A program made the position numbers and the translations under genes. A model generated the notes under the pieces. The model worked only from the letters and a program-made list of their open reading frames with translations. It searched no databases and was not told where the DNA came from. 6,805 bases of DNA from Bacteroidia bacterium (GTDB taxonomy: Bacteria > Bacteroidota > Bacteroidia > NS11-12g > UBA955), in assembly GCA_014376345.1 (NCBI GenBank), contig JACMRS010000110.1:1-6805 (forward strand), written 5' to 3'. Positions 1 through 5,953 of this stretch are shown in pieces (within the stretch, counting starts at the first letter, position 1; every line of letters begins with the position of its first letter).

Positions 1-1
1 A

Positions 2-208
2 AGACTGGCATGGAATCCTAAGAAGTTAAAGGCTTTTTTTAAGAAGGAAGGCATTCATAAAGCAAATGTTTCGGTAAGAGGTGCGGCAATTACGCCAGAT
101 GAAGTTTATAAACTACTTGATTTGAAAACAGGAGGTGACACGTTTATTTTCATTGCAAAGATGAAAACAGGTACACAGTTATATCTGTGCGAAAAGATAA
201 CTTTTTAA
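2..208 (+). CDS. C-terminal fragment of a probable class I SAM-dependent methyltransferase with THUMP-like domain
   Basis: An open frame enters from the left edge and ends at TAA 206-208, leaving 68 residues. The visible part reads RLAWNPKKLKAFFKKEGI, then VSVRGAAITPDEVYKLLDLK, then GGDTFIFIAKMKTGTQLYLCEK. The order (basic helix, RG-containing strand, 'P-E-K-L-L-K' helix, GGDT, hydrophobic strand, C-terminal strand) resembles the THUMP-like tail of Bacteroidota class I SAM-dependent methyltransferases. The methyltransferase domain would lie upstream, outside the window, so its SAM-binding motifs cannot be checked. The family is presumed to act on nucleic acid, possibly RNA; that is inference. 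The gene converges on hemD, and the two share the palindrome TTAA (205-208), so the reading frames overlap by 4 bp. There is no room for a conventional terminator between them. The frame is certain; the family call is by recalled resemblance only. Confidence 0.72.
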   Translation, partial: RLAWNPKKLKAFFKKEGIHKANVSVRGAAITPDEVYKLLDLKTGGDTFIFIAKMKTGTQLYLCEKITF

Positions 209-963
209 CTGTTGGATTTTTTCACGTAAGCCTCTATCGCTGAAGCAATAGAAGGTGTGCCGGGCGCAGGTGCCGGAATGTTGCAAAACAAATTAGCCTC
301 TGCAAGAGCCTTTTGAGTAGTGTCTCCAAAAGCAGCAATGCGGGTTTTGTTCTGACTAAAGTTAGGAAAGTTATCAAATAATGATTTAATATCTGCAGGA
401 CTAAAGAAGACAATGATATCGTAAAACACATTCTCCAGATCACTTAAATCAGCAGAAACAGTGCGGTACATAATAGATTCCGTTAGCTTTAAGTTGTTTT
501 TTTCAAAGAAGTCCGGAATAGCATTTCTTCTGATATCTGAACAAGGGAAAAGGTATTTTTCGTTTTTATGAACCATAATCAGGTTCAGGAAATCGTTTTC
601 AGTAGATACTTTAGGAAAGAAAACCTTGCGCTTACGCATCACAGTATATTTTTGAATATACAGACCGATATTTTCCGACATGCAGAAATATTTCATGTCA
701 GGCGGCAATTCAACTCTAAGCTCATCTACCACTCTGAAGAAATGGTCAACTGCGTTCTTCGAATTAAAGATTACTGCAGTATGCTCCAGTATGTTTAGCT
801 TTTTCTTGCGTAAATCTTTTCCTGCTACTGCATCAACCTGAATAAATGAACGGAAGTCAACTTTTAGCTTATACTTTGCTGCGACATCATCAAATATCGA
901 CTTACCGTTTTCGGGCTGAGGCTGCGAAACAAGAATAGTTTTAACTTTAGGTTCTTTATCCAT
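205..963 (-). CDS. hemD: Uroporphyrinogen-III synthase
   Basis: This 252-residue protein has the usual length for HemD, the cytoplasmic enzyme that cyclises hydroxymethylbilane to uroporphyrinogen III while inverting ring D, in heme and other tetrapyrrole synthesis. Bacteroidota-type features are ILVSQPQPE (10-18), AVIFNSKNAVDHFF (63-76), YFCMSE (92-97), the second-lobe segment FFSPADIKSLF (186-196), RIAAFGDTTQKAL (208-220) and the near-terminal APGTPS (233-238). These fit the two-lobed fold, in which few residues are strictly conserved, so recognition rests on overall pattern. The ATG at 963 directly follows the TAG of the DUF4271 gene with no gap, which fixes the start and suggests translation by re-initiation. 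It is the last gene of the leftward three-gene unit. Its TAA (205-207 on this strand) overlaps the stop of the converging methyltransferase gene. Confidence 0.93.
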   Translation of the reverse strand: MDKEPKVKTILVSQPQPENGKSIFDDVAAKYKLKVDFRSFIQVDAVAGKDLRKKKLNILEHTAVIFNSKNAVDHFFRVVDELRVELPPDMKYFCMSENIGLYIQKYTVMRKRKVFFPKVSTENDFLNLIMVHKNEKYLFPCSDIRRNAIPDFFEKNNLKLTESIMYRTVSADLSDLENVFYDIIVFFSPADIKSLFDNFPNFSQNKTRIAAFGDTTQKALAEANLFCNIPAPAPGTPSIASAIEAYVKKSNS

Positions 964-2010
964 CTAAAACAATAAATTATTAATGTATTTGAAAACAACA
1001 AGCAGGGGGAGAATTTCAAAGGCGCAAAGATAAAGAAATAAATACAATGTTGAACCCTTGTGTTTGTTATAATTAGCATACACCCCTCTGCTAAGGTTTG
1101 CAGCCAGGTATAATAGTATTACAATAAGCAGTAAAATATCAAATATATCACGGAAAATCAACGAGTTTTGATAGTAACAGATTAATAAAACCGGCAATGC
1201 ATAAAGCGCAAAATAAAACCCGTGACTTCGCTGTACCAGACTGTAAAAGCTTATAAACTCTTCCTGTTCAAATGTGTTTGCATAAATACTGCGCAGCGTT
1301 CTTTGCGCCAGATGGATGATAACTAAACTGCCAAGTATGATTAAAAACAAAGTAAAACTGCTGTAATCTGTCTTGATATTGTAATGTGAAAATGCTACAA
1401 ATAAGGCTAATCCAAGAACATTTACAGATGTAAATACCGAAAGCCACCTGCTCAGTCTGTAAATATCTGTTTGTGTTTCTGTTAGTTCCTTAAATTTATT
1501 CTGGTTAAACATTGCGCTGAGTTGCAGGGCAAACTGGTAAGGATAAATCTTCTTGTAAATAACTACTACAAGTAAAATTAAAACAGCCCATGCTGCCACC
1601 CAGGCTTTGGTGCGGTTCCCGTTTACTTCACCTTTTGGCAGCACATTATTTCTGGCATTTCTGATCTTTCTTGAAGCCAGAAAGATACTCTTGTTATAAG
1701 GCTCCCATTCTGTAAGCTGCATCGAATCTATTGCAAGTGAATCTGCCCATAAACTGTCGGTAGTAAAACTATCGGAAAAGGGCAGGCGCGGTTGAAGACT
1801 GTCCCAATAGCGGTTTTCAGAAAGCATACCATTGCGCACCATTAAATAATGAAGATCTACTCTGTCAATCCCTCTGATCTTTAAAAAGATATCAAGATTT
1901 GCCGAGTCGTTAAGCATTCTGATAAAGGTAGAATCAAACGCTTGCGCCTGCGTTTTTTCCGCGCAAATAAAGGCGCTCAGCACAAAGATGATATGGTAAA
2001 TGGTTCTCAC
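964..2010 (-). CDS. DUF4271 family integral membrane protein
   Basis: This 348-residue protein has no known reaction. Residues 1-24 look like a signal peptide (ends AEKTQAQA). An extended, probably periplasmic region of about 110 residues follows, with several aspartate/serine-rich D-S-L repeats (DSLWADSLAIDS, 85-96). About six hydrophobic helices then follow: roughly 136-153, 189-208, 217-236, 264-281, 289-305 and 321-343. A basic loop, LAQRTLRSIYANTFEQEEF (about 234-252), sits after the third. The layout matches the Bacteroidota DUF4271 family, which commonly sits next to hemD; this is established synteny from memory. The start is GTG (2008-2010), which shares its G with the TAG stop of the upstream gene (TAGTG). 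The next ATG, codon 32, would remove the signal peptide, so GTG is preferred. The stop abuts the hemD start. A role in envelope biogenesis or heme handling is only a guess from context. Confidence 0.88.
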   Translation of the reverse strand: MRTIYHIIFVLSAFICAEKTQAQAFDSTFIRMLNDSANLDIFLKIRGIDRVDLHYLMVRNGMLSENRYWDSLQPRLPFSDSFTTDSLWADSLAIDSMQLTEWEPYNKSIFLASRKIRNARNNVLPKGEVNGNRTKAWVAAWAVLILLVVVIYKKIYPYQFALQLSAMFNQNKFKELTETQTDIYRLSRWLSVFTSVNVLGLALFVAFSHYNIKTDYSSFTLFLIILGSLVIIHLAQRTLRSIYANTFEQEEFISFYSLVQRSHGFYFALYALPVLLICYYQNSLIFRDIFDILLLIVILLYLAANLSRGVYANYNKHKGSTLYLFLYLCAFEILPLLVVFKYINNLLF

Positions 2011-3821
2011 TAAAAGTAACTGCTCAATCCGAAATGGATCTTTCCTGTTCTGAGGTCAAAATTATTGCTTTTTTCCTTGCCTAACGCATAGGCGATAGAT
2101 AAAATTCCTGCACCGGTGTCCAGATTGGCTCCAACACCAAATCCCCATGGGGTATCGTGAATGATAGAAGCCCTCTGAATATTGCGGTCTTCGTAATAAG
2201 CGCCGTTCCAGAAAACCTGTATAAAAGAATTTTGTGCAAACAGATACCGGTACTCAACAATCAACAAACTGTAAGATGTTGCAAAAATACTCTGCTCGTT
2301 AAATCCTCTCAAAGTACTAAAACCTCCAAAGCGCAAAACCTCATTAAAGTAAATCTGCTTCGATTCTAAATGTTCACCCGCACTTGCAATTCTGAATGCA
2401 CTGGTTTTCCCCACAGGGAAAAACTTTTCTGCATTATACTTTAATCTGTACTGCGCTGTTTTTAGTTCTGAAGAATCATACAGATTGAAAGCATGACCGG
2501 AGCCATCTGTAAATTCAATGTCATTAATTCTCGGATCGCGCCTCACCCTTCTGTTTCCTGCCGATACATCAAGTGTTACCTGATACCCTTTTCTTGGGTT
2601 GAAAATATAATCAAGTGTGTTGAGTGTGCCACTGATTCCGTAGTTTTTAGAGATGGTAGAATTGGTAGAAGGTAATGCCTTATTGAAACGCAGAGATAAG
2701 GTGTCCACAGTAATCAGACTGGTGCTGTTAACATTGTAATAAACCTTTACGCTGCTGAGTCCGTTGAATTGGTATTGCAGTCCGAATTGCCTGCCAACTG
2801 TTGTATACAGTGTGTCATATTTCAATAAATCAAATCTGAAGTCAGTACCAATTTGTGTGTGAAATAAATAGGGGAGTTGCAGGTTGGTTTTAAGTTCTTG
2901 CGACCGCGCTTTAAAACTTCTCCAGTTCAGTTCGAATACTTTCCCTGAGCGGAAAAGATTGTTTAGCTTTATCTTGAATTCACCTGTCAGAAGCAACTTA
3001 GAAGCATTGGGTCCAGTGCCACCACCCGGTGCCAGTCCGATAATACCATTCACCTGGTCCGACTTTCTTTCGTTGATATACAATACCGGTCTGGCTTTGT
3101 CGGTAATAAAAAGAATGTCTGTACTTTTAACAGGAGTTGCAAAAGGCAGGTTCCTCAGTTTTTGGTCTGCCTTTCGGTAAGCCGCTTCACTGTAAGGTGC
3201 TCCTGCTTTAATGCCAAGATATTGTTGAATGTAAGACTGTTTTAATCTGGCAGAACCTTTAATCTGAATGGTATCGAAAACAATTAGTTTATTGAGAGTT
3301 GCATTAAGGTAACCGGTGACAGTGTTTCCTGAAAATTCAACACTGTCCAGACTGATTTCAGCAAAAGGATAACCATTGTTTTCATAATAATCCAGCAACA
3401 TATTATACATTTGCAAAAGGCCCTTGTTGCTTACAGGCTTGTTGAACCAGTAGGTTTCACGAAGTCCTGCTTCCTGCAAAGTTTCCTGCCTGATATTGCC
3501 CGGTCTGATAGCCGCCCATTTATATTGTTCGCCAACGTGCAGTGCGGCAGTCATAAAAGTATCCTGAACAGCTATTGAATCATAACCCGCTGAAAGATAA
3601 GATTGCGAGAAAAGATTTTCGATTACCCCGTTTAAGACCTGCTGCCTGTCAGAAGGCGTGTTAAAACGTTTTTTATAGATGCCCACTTTGATGCTGTCTT
3701 CAGCAGAAGTGAGGATACTGAGACGGTATGACTGTGCATTTGCTGTTAATGAAAAGGCAGCAACTATCAGCAGCATGAATAGCTTTGGCAGGAAGCGGTA
3801 TATGTTACAGTGTATGTGCAA
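2010..3821 (-). CDS. Omp85 superfamily (BamA/TamA-type) outer-membrane protein
   Basis: This 603-residue protein starts with a signal peptide of about 29 residues (hydrophobic core LFMLLIVAAFSLTANA). POTRA-like segments follow at about 100-178 (with GYPFAEISLDSVEF) and about 179-252 (FDTIQIKGSARLKQSYIQQY...). From about residue 257 there are alternating beta strands to a C-terminal Phe, as in a 16-stranded Omp85 barrel. FGGFSTLRGF (498-507) contains LRGF, the counterpart of the conserved (V/L)RG(F/Y) loop-6 motif of Omp85 proteins. Housekeeping BamA usually has five POTRA domains and is longer, so this is more likely a TamA-like or Bacteroidota-specific paralogue. Its substrate is unknown. 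The start is TTG (3819-3821); an in-frame TGA at 3828-3830 limits extension. ATG codon 16 (3774-3776) would leave a signal peptide without its basic n-region. It heads the operon with DUF4271 and hemD. Confidence 0.88.
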   Translation of the reverse strand: MHIHCNIYRFLPKLFMLLIVAAFSLTANAQSYRLSILTSAEDSIKVGIYKKRFNTPSDRQQVLNGVIENLFSQSYLSAGYDSIAVQDTFMTAALHVGEQYKWAAIRPGNIRQETLQEAGLRETYWFNKPVSNKGLLQMYNMLLDYYENNGYPFAEISLDSVEFSGNTVTGYLNATLNKLIVFDTIQIKGSARLKQSYIQQYLGIKAGAPYSEAAYRKADQKLRNLPFATPVKSTDILFITDKARPVLYINERKSDQVNGIIGLAPGGGTGPNASKLLLTGEFKIKLNNLFRSGKVFELNWRSFKARSQELKTNLQLPYLFHTQIGTDFRFDLLKYDTLYTTVGRQFGLQYQFNGLSSVKVYYNVNSTSLITVDTLSLRFNKALPSTNSTISKNYGISGTLNTLDYIFNPRKGYQVTLDVSAGNRRVRRDPRINDIEFTDGSGHAFNLYDSSELKTAQYRLKYNAEKFFPVGKTSAFRIASAGEHLESKQIYFNEVLRFGGFSTLRGFNEQSIFATSYSLLIVEYRYLFAQNSFIQVFWNGAYYEDRNIQRASIIHDTPWGFGVGANLDTGAGILSIAYALGKEKSNNFDLRTGKIHFGLSSYF

Positions 3822-3858
3822 TACGAATCAGTTCGCAGTAATGCATGAAATTAATACG

Positions 3859-3866
3859 CGAAATTA
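3859..3866 (-). promoter_or_regulatory. Candidate -7 element for the Omp85-DUF4271-hemD operon
   Basis: On the minus strand this reads TAATTTCG, seven of eight positions to the Bacteroidota -7 consensus TAnnTTTG. It lies 37 bp upstream of the TTG start at 3821. A weaker second match (TAATTTCA, 3846-3853) lies closer to the gene. I see no clear TTG at -33, so this is tentative. Confidence 0.35.
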
Positions 3867-3869
3867 ACG

Positions 3870-3877
3870 TTATTTTG
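3870..3877 (+). promoter_or_regulatory. Candidate -7 element for hemW
   Basis: TTATTTTG matches the Bacteroidota -7 consensus TAnnTTTG at seven of eight positions and is followed by CA, a common context. It lies 37 bp before the hemW TTG start and only 3 bp from the candidate minus-strand -7 element. The two divergent promoters would be back to back. No convincing -33 box is visible. Confidence 0.35.
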
Positions 3878-3914
3878 CAGCTTATATTGCCATGGGGCGA
3901 TAAAATGACACACG

Positions 3915-5030
3915 TTGGCTGGTCTGTATATCCATATCCCTTTTTGTAAACAGGCTTGCGTTTACTGCAACTTCCATTTTTCTGTGGCATTGAGTGGTGC
4001 AGATGCTATGACGGATGCCTTGTGTTCAGAAATAGTTTTGCGCAAAAACTATCTTGCCAATGAGCCTGTTGAAACCATTTATTTCGGAGGAGGCACACCA
4101 TCACTTTTACCTTCAACCCAAATTGCCAGAATTCTGGAACTGATTCATGCTCATTTCAATGTATTGCCTGATGCTGAAATTACACTGGAAGCTAATCCTG
4201 ATGATCTTGTAAATGGAAAAACTGGAGAGTTAAAACTGGCAGGAATAAACAGACTGAGTATTGGTGTACAGAGTTTTTATGATGAAGATTTGCAATGGAT
4301 GCACAGGGCTCACAATGCAGGTCAGGCAAAAGAAAGTATTGAAGACGCGCTTTCACACGGTATGCTGCTGACTGCCGATCTGATATTTGGTTCGCCTATC
4401 ACTACAGATGAAATGTGGCAGCACAATCTTGAGACAGCGCATGGTTTGGGTTTGCAGCATTTATCATGTTACGGACTGACACTGGAAGAAAGAACCTCAT
4501 TACAGAAGATGGTAAATACCGGCAGGGCTTTGGCACCTGATGAGGATAAATCTCTGAGGCAATTTAAAATGGCTATGGAGTATCTGTCAGCCAATGGCTG
4601 GGAGCAATATGAAATTAGCAATTATTGCCGCAATGGCGCCTATGCCAGGCATAACAGTAATTACTGGAAAGGAGTATCCTATCTTGGTATTGGTCCTTCG
4701 GCGCATTCATTTAACGGTATCAGCAGAAGCTGGAATGTGTCTGACAATAAACAATATGTAAACAATATTTCTGAAGGAAGTTTGCCGATGGAAACCGAAC
4801 TGTTAACAGCAGAGAACAGATTTAACGAAAGGCTGATGACAGGATTGCGCACGAAGTGGGGAGTAGCAATTAAAGATCTCGAAAATATTAAGGTCCCCAA
4901 TTCCGAATTCTATCAGGAGATTTGCAGTCTAGAAGAGCAGAATCTAATCACCACCACAGACAACATTATTTTATTAACAGAAGCCGGGAAGGCAGTGGCT
5001 GATAGTATTTCCGCCGGGTTGTTTTTGTAA
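3915..5030 (+). CDS. hemW: Radical SAM heme chaperone HemW
   Basis: This 371-residue protein has the usual HemW length. The N-terminus LYIHIPFCKQACVYCNF carries the radical-SAM cluster motif C11-x3-C15-x2-C18. F20 occupies the position where HemN, the true anaerobic coproporphyrinogen oxidase, has a further cysteine, which favours HemW. Further landmarks are YFGGGTPS (56-63), RLSIGVQSF (113-121), LTADLIFGSP (152-161), YEISNYCRNG (232-241), HNSNYW (246-251) and GIGPSAHSF (258-266). A C-terminal HemN_C-like winged-helix region spans about 298-371. HemW binds heme and a 4Fe-4S cluster and delivers heme to target proteins in the cytoplasm; older annotations call it an oxygen-independent coproporphyrinogen III oxidase. 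The start is TTG (3915-3917), which places M-A-G-L-Y-I-H-I-P-F exactly as in homologues. An in-frame TGA (3906-3908) rules out a longer form, and the nearby ATG (3905) is out of frame and stops after 14 codons. Confidence 0.93.
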   Translation: MAGLYIHIPFCKQACVYCNFHFSVALSGADAMTDALCSEIVLRKNYLANEPVETIYFGGGTPSLLPSTQIARILELIHAHFNVLPDAEITLEANPDDLVNGKTGELKLAGINRLSIGVQSFYDEDLQWMHRAHNAGQAKESIEDALSHGMLLTADLIFGSPITTDEMWQHNLETAHGLGLQHLSCYGLTLEERTSLQKMVNTGRALAPDEDKSLRQFKMAMEYLSANGWEQYEISNYCRNGAYARHNSNYWKGVSYLGIGPSAHSFNGISRSWNVSDNKQYVNNISEGSLPMETELLTAENRFNERLMTGLRTKWGVAIKDLENIKVPNSEFYQEICSLEEQNLITTTDNIILLTEAGKAVADSISAGLFL

Positions 5031-5083
5031 AAGCCTCACCCTGCCCTCTCCTAGGGAGAGGGTTCTGTGATCGACGAAATGCA
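5031..5083. repeat. Truncated copy A of the three-hairpin repeat, abutting the hemW stop
   Basis: It begins at the base after the hemW TAA with AAGCCTCACCCTGCCC, as in copies B and C. It contains hairpin 1 (CCCTCTCC 5044-5051, loop TAG, GGAGAGGG 5055-5062) and then TTCTGTGATCGACG. Similarity to the full copies stops near 5083. The central and right parts, with hairpins 2 and 3, are missing. The hairpin is followed by TTCTGTG rather than a T-run, so it is at best a weak terminator for hemW. Confidence 0.85.
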
Positions 5084-5087
5084 TAAT

Positions 5088-5135
5088 GCTAGTTAGGATT
5101 TGTATTGTAGCTAGTTAGGATTTGTAATCCTAACT
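5088..5135. repeat. Tandem 17-bp repeat ending in a perfect 10-bp-stem hairpin
   Basis: GCTAGTTAGGATTTGTA occurs at 5088-5104 and again at 5110-5126, 22 bp apart. The second copy runs into a perfect inverted repeat, with arms AGTTAGGATT (5113-5122) and AATCCTAACT (5126-5135) and loop TGT. Just beyond lies a second dyad, TGCAAAT (5145-5151) and ATTTGCA (5157-5163). The core AGGATTTGTAAT recurs at 5358-5369. No gene is associated with these. Confidence 0.75.
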
Positions 5136-5210
5136 TACCAAAACTGCAAATTTGCAATTTGCAATGGGCGTAGATAAAGTTCAGAATAGGATTAACTACC
5201 TGACGTTGAT

Positions 5211-5353
5211 AAGCCTCACCCTGCCCTCTCCCAAGGAGAGGGTTCTATGATCGACGCATTGCACCAGATTAAAATCAGGTGTTAGTGATGTGTTTTAGAA
5301 TGTAATATTTTCCGTAGGGACAGGTCGCGACCTGTCCTTTTTCGAGAATCAAT
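5211..5353. repeat. Full copy B of the three-hairpin repeat (about 143 bp)
   Basis: It aligns end to end with copy C, from AAGCCTCACCC to TCGARAATCAAT, with scattered substitutions and one single-base indel. Hairpin 1 is at 5224-5242 (8-bp stem, loop CAA). Hairpin 2 is at 5262-5281 (CACC A GATT, loop AA, AATC A GGTG, with one A.A mismatch). Hairpin 3 is the perfect palindrome GGACAGGTCGCGACCTGTCC at 5318-5337, followed by five Ts. There is no open frame in it. It resembles a REP- or MITE-like non-autonomous element; no transposase gene is in the window. Confidence 0.85.
5318..5342 (+). terminator. Candidate intrinsic terminator in copy B (perfect palindrome plus T5)
   Basis: The 20-bp GC-rich palindrome at 5318-5337 is directly followed by TTTTT (5338-5342) and C. 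It is the first hairpin with a T-run downstream of hemW, 288 bp past its stop, so it could end hemW transcripts. It may simply be part of the repeat, with termination incidental. Confidence 0.45.
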
Positions 5354-5431
5354 GATCAGGATTTGTAATATTTGTTTTGGTTTGCAATTGCGAGATTTAA
5401 AATCACATAAATGATATTGATCGACGAATTG

Positions 5432-5454
5432 GGGTATGATTGCAAATCATACCC
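5432..5454. repeat. Perfect 10-bp inverted repeat with 3-nt loop
   Basis: Arms GGGTATGATT (5432-5441) and AATCATACCC (5445-5454) surround GCA. It lies between repeat copies B and C. Just before it, TGATCGACGAATTG (5418-5431) echoes the TGATCGACG core of the large repeat, suggesting a further decayed fragment. It shares the GATT-NNN-AATC centre with the hairpin at 5113-5135. No T-run follows on either strand. Confidence 0.7.
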
Positions 5455-5466
5455 AGCATGGTTAAA

Positions 5467-5610
5467 AAGCCTCACCCTGCCCTCTCCCAAGGAGAGGGTT
5501 CTATGATCGACGCATTGCACCAGGTTAAAACCCGGTGTTAGTGATGTGTTTTTAGATTGTAATATTTTCCGTAGGGACAGGTCGCGCCCTGTTCTTTTTC
5601 GAAAATCAAT
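5467..5610. repeat. Full copy C of the three-hairpin repeat (about 144 bp)
   Basis: This is near-identical to copy B over its whole length. Hairpin 1 is at 5480-5498. Hairpin 2 is at 5518-5537 (CACC A GGTT, loop AA, AACC C GGTG); relative to B one A-T pair has become G-C, with both partners changed. Hairpin 3 is at 5575-5594 and is decayed: GGACAGG pairs with CCTGTTC through one G.T wobble and the central palindrome is lost. T5 follows at 5595-5599. Its right end lies about 20 bp from the toxin stop codon. Confidence 0.85.
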
Positions 5611-5629
5611 TTCTTGGTAAATATGAATA

Positions 5630-5953
5630 TCAGATATGTTTTAGCAGATCAATTATTTCTTTATTGGTAATATTTTCCTGATCAGATTTATCATAGATGG
5701 ATAATAAATAGACTGTTTCATTTTCAACTAAGATGTGTGCAATTACTCTTGCCCCTCCACTTTTACCTTTCGCTTTAGAAGCTATTGCCATTCTGATTTT
5801 AAAGCAATGATTTCCTATGAATGTACCTTGTTCAGGATTGGTTTCAAGAGAATTTAAAAGGTTGGCATATTCTTCTTTTAATGATGGATATTTCTTTGCT
5901 AATCTTTTAAGTTGCCTGTCAAAAGGCATTATCGTAAATACCTTATATTTCAT
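5630..5953 (-). CDS. RelE/ParE-family toxin of a type II toxin-antitoxin system
   Basis: This 107-residue protein has the size and layout of the RelE/ParE superfamily. The N-terminal strand (YKVFTIMPF, 3-11) is followed by a basic helix, RQLKRLAKKYPSLKEEYANL (13-32). N-P-x-x-G-T (39-44) comes next, then CFKIRMAIASKAKGKSGGARVI (50-71), and the closing strand with VYLLSIYDKSDQENI (81-95). The KIR and KGKSGGARVI segments and Y-L-L-x-I-Y-D-K-S are characteristic of the subgroup common in Bacteroidota and cyanobacteria. RelE members cleave mRNA on the ribosome and ParE members poison gyrase; which applies here cannot be decided from the sequence. The ATG at 5953 overlaps the upstream antitoxin gene by 11 bp, the usual antitoxin-first arrangement. 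The frame looks intact. Base composition is more AT-rich than hemW, and the pair sits between repeat copies C and D. Confidence 0.88.
   Translation of the reverse strand: MKYKVFTIMPFDRQLKRLAKKYPSLKEEYANLLNSLETNPEQGTFIGNHCFKIRMAIASKAKGKSGGARVIAHILVENETVYLLSIYDKSDQENITNKEIIDLLKHI

Noticed and set aside
2884..3180. Plus-strand open frame of 98 codons
   Set aside because: It is antisense to the well-supported Omp85 gene, has no recognisable domain and no promoter or start context. It is a shadow frame.
3774..3776. ATG at codon 16 as the start of the Omp85 gene
   Set aside because: It would give a signal peptide with no basic n-region. The TTG start supplies R9 and K13 before the hydrophobic core. 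Not fully excluded.
3905..3949. ATG at 3905 as the hemW start
   Set aside because: It is out of frame with HemW and stops after 14 codons. An in-frame TGA at 3906-3908 confirms that hemW cannot start upstream of the TTG at 3915.
5044..5062. Hairpin 1 of copy A as the hemW terminator
   Set aside because: The stem is good, but it is followed by TTCTGTG rather than a T-run, and the same hairpin occurs in copies away from gene ends. It is better treated as part of the repeat.
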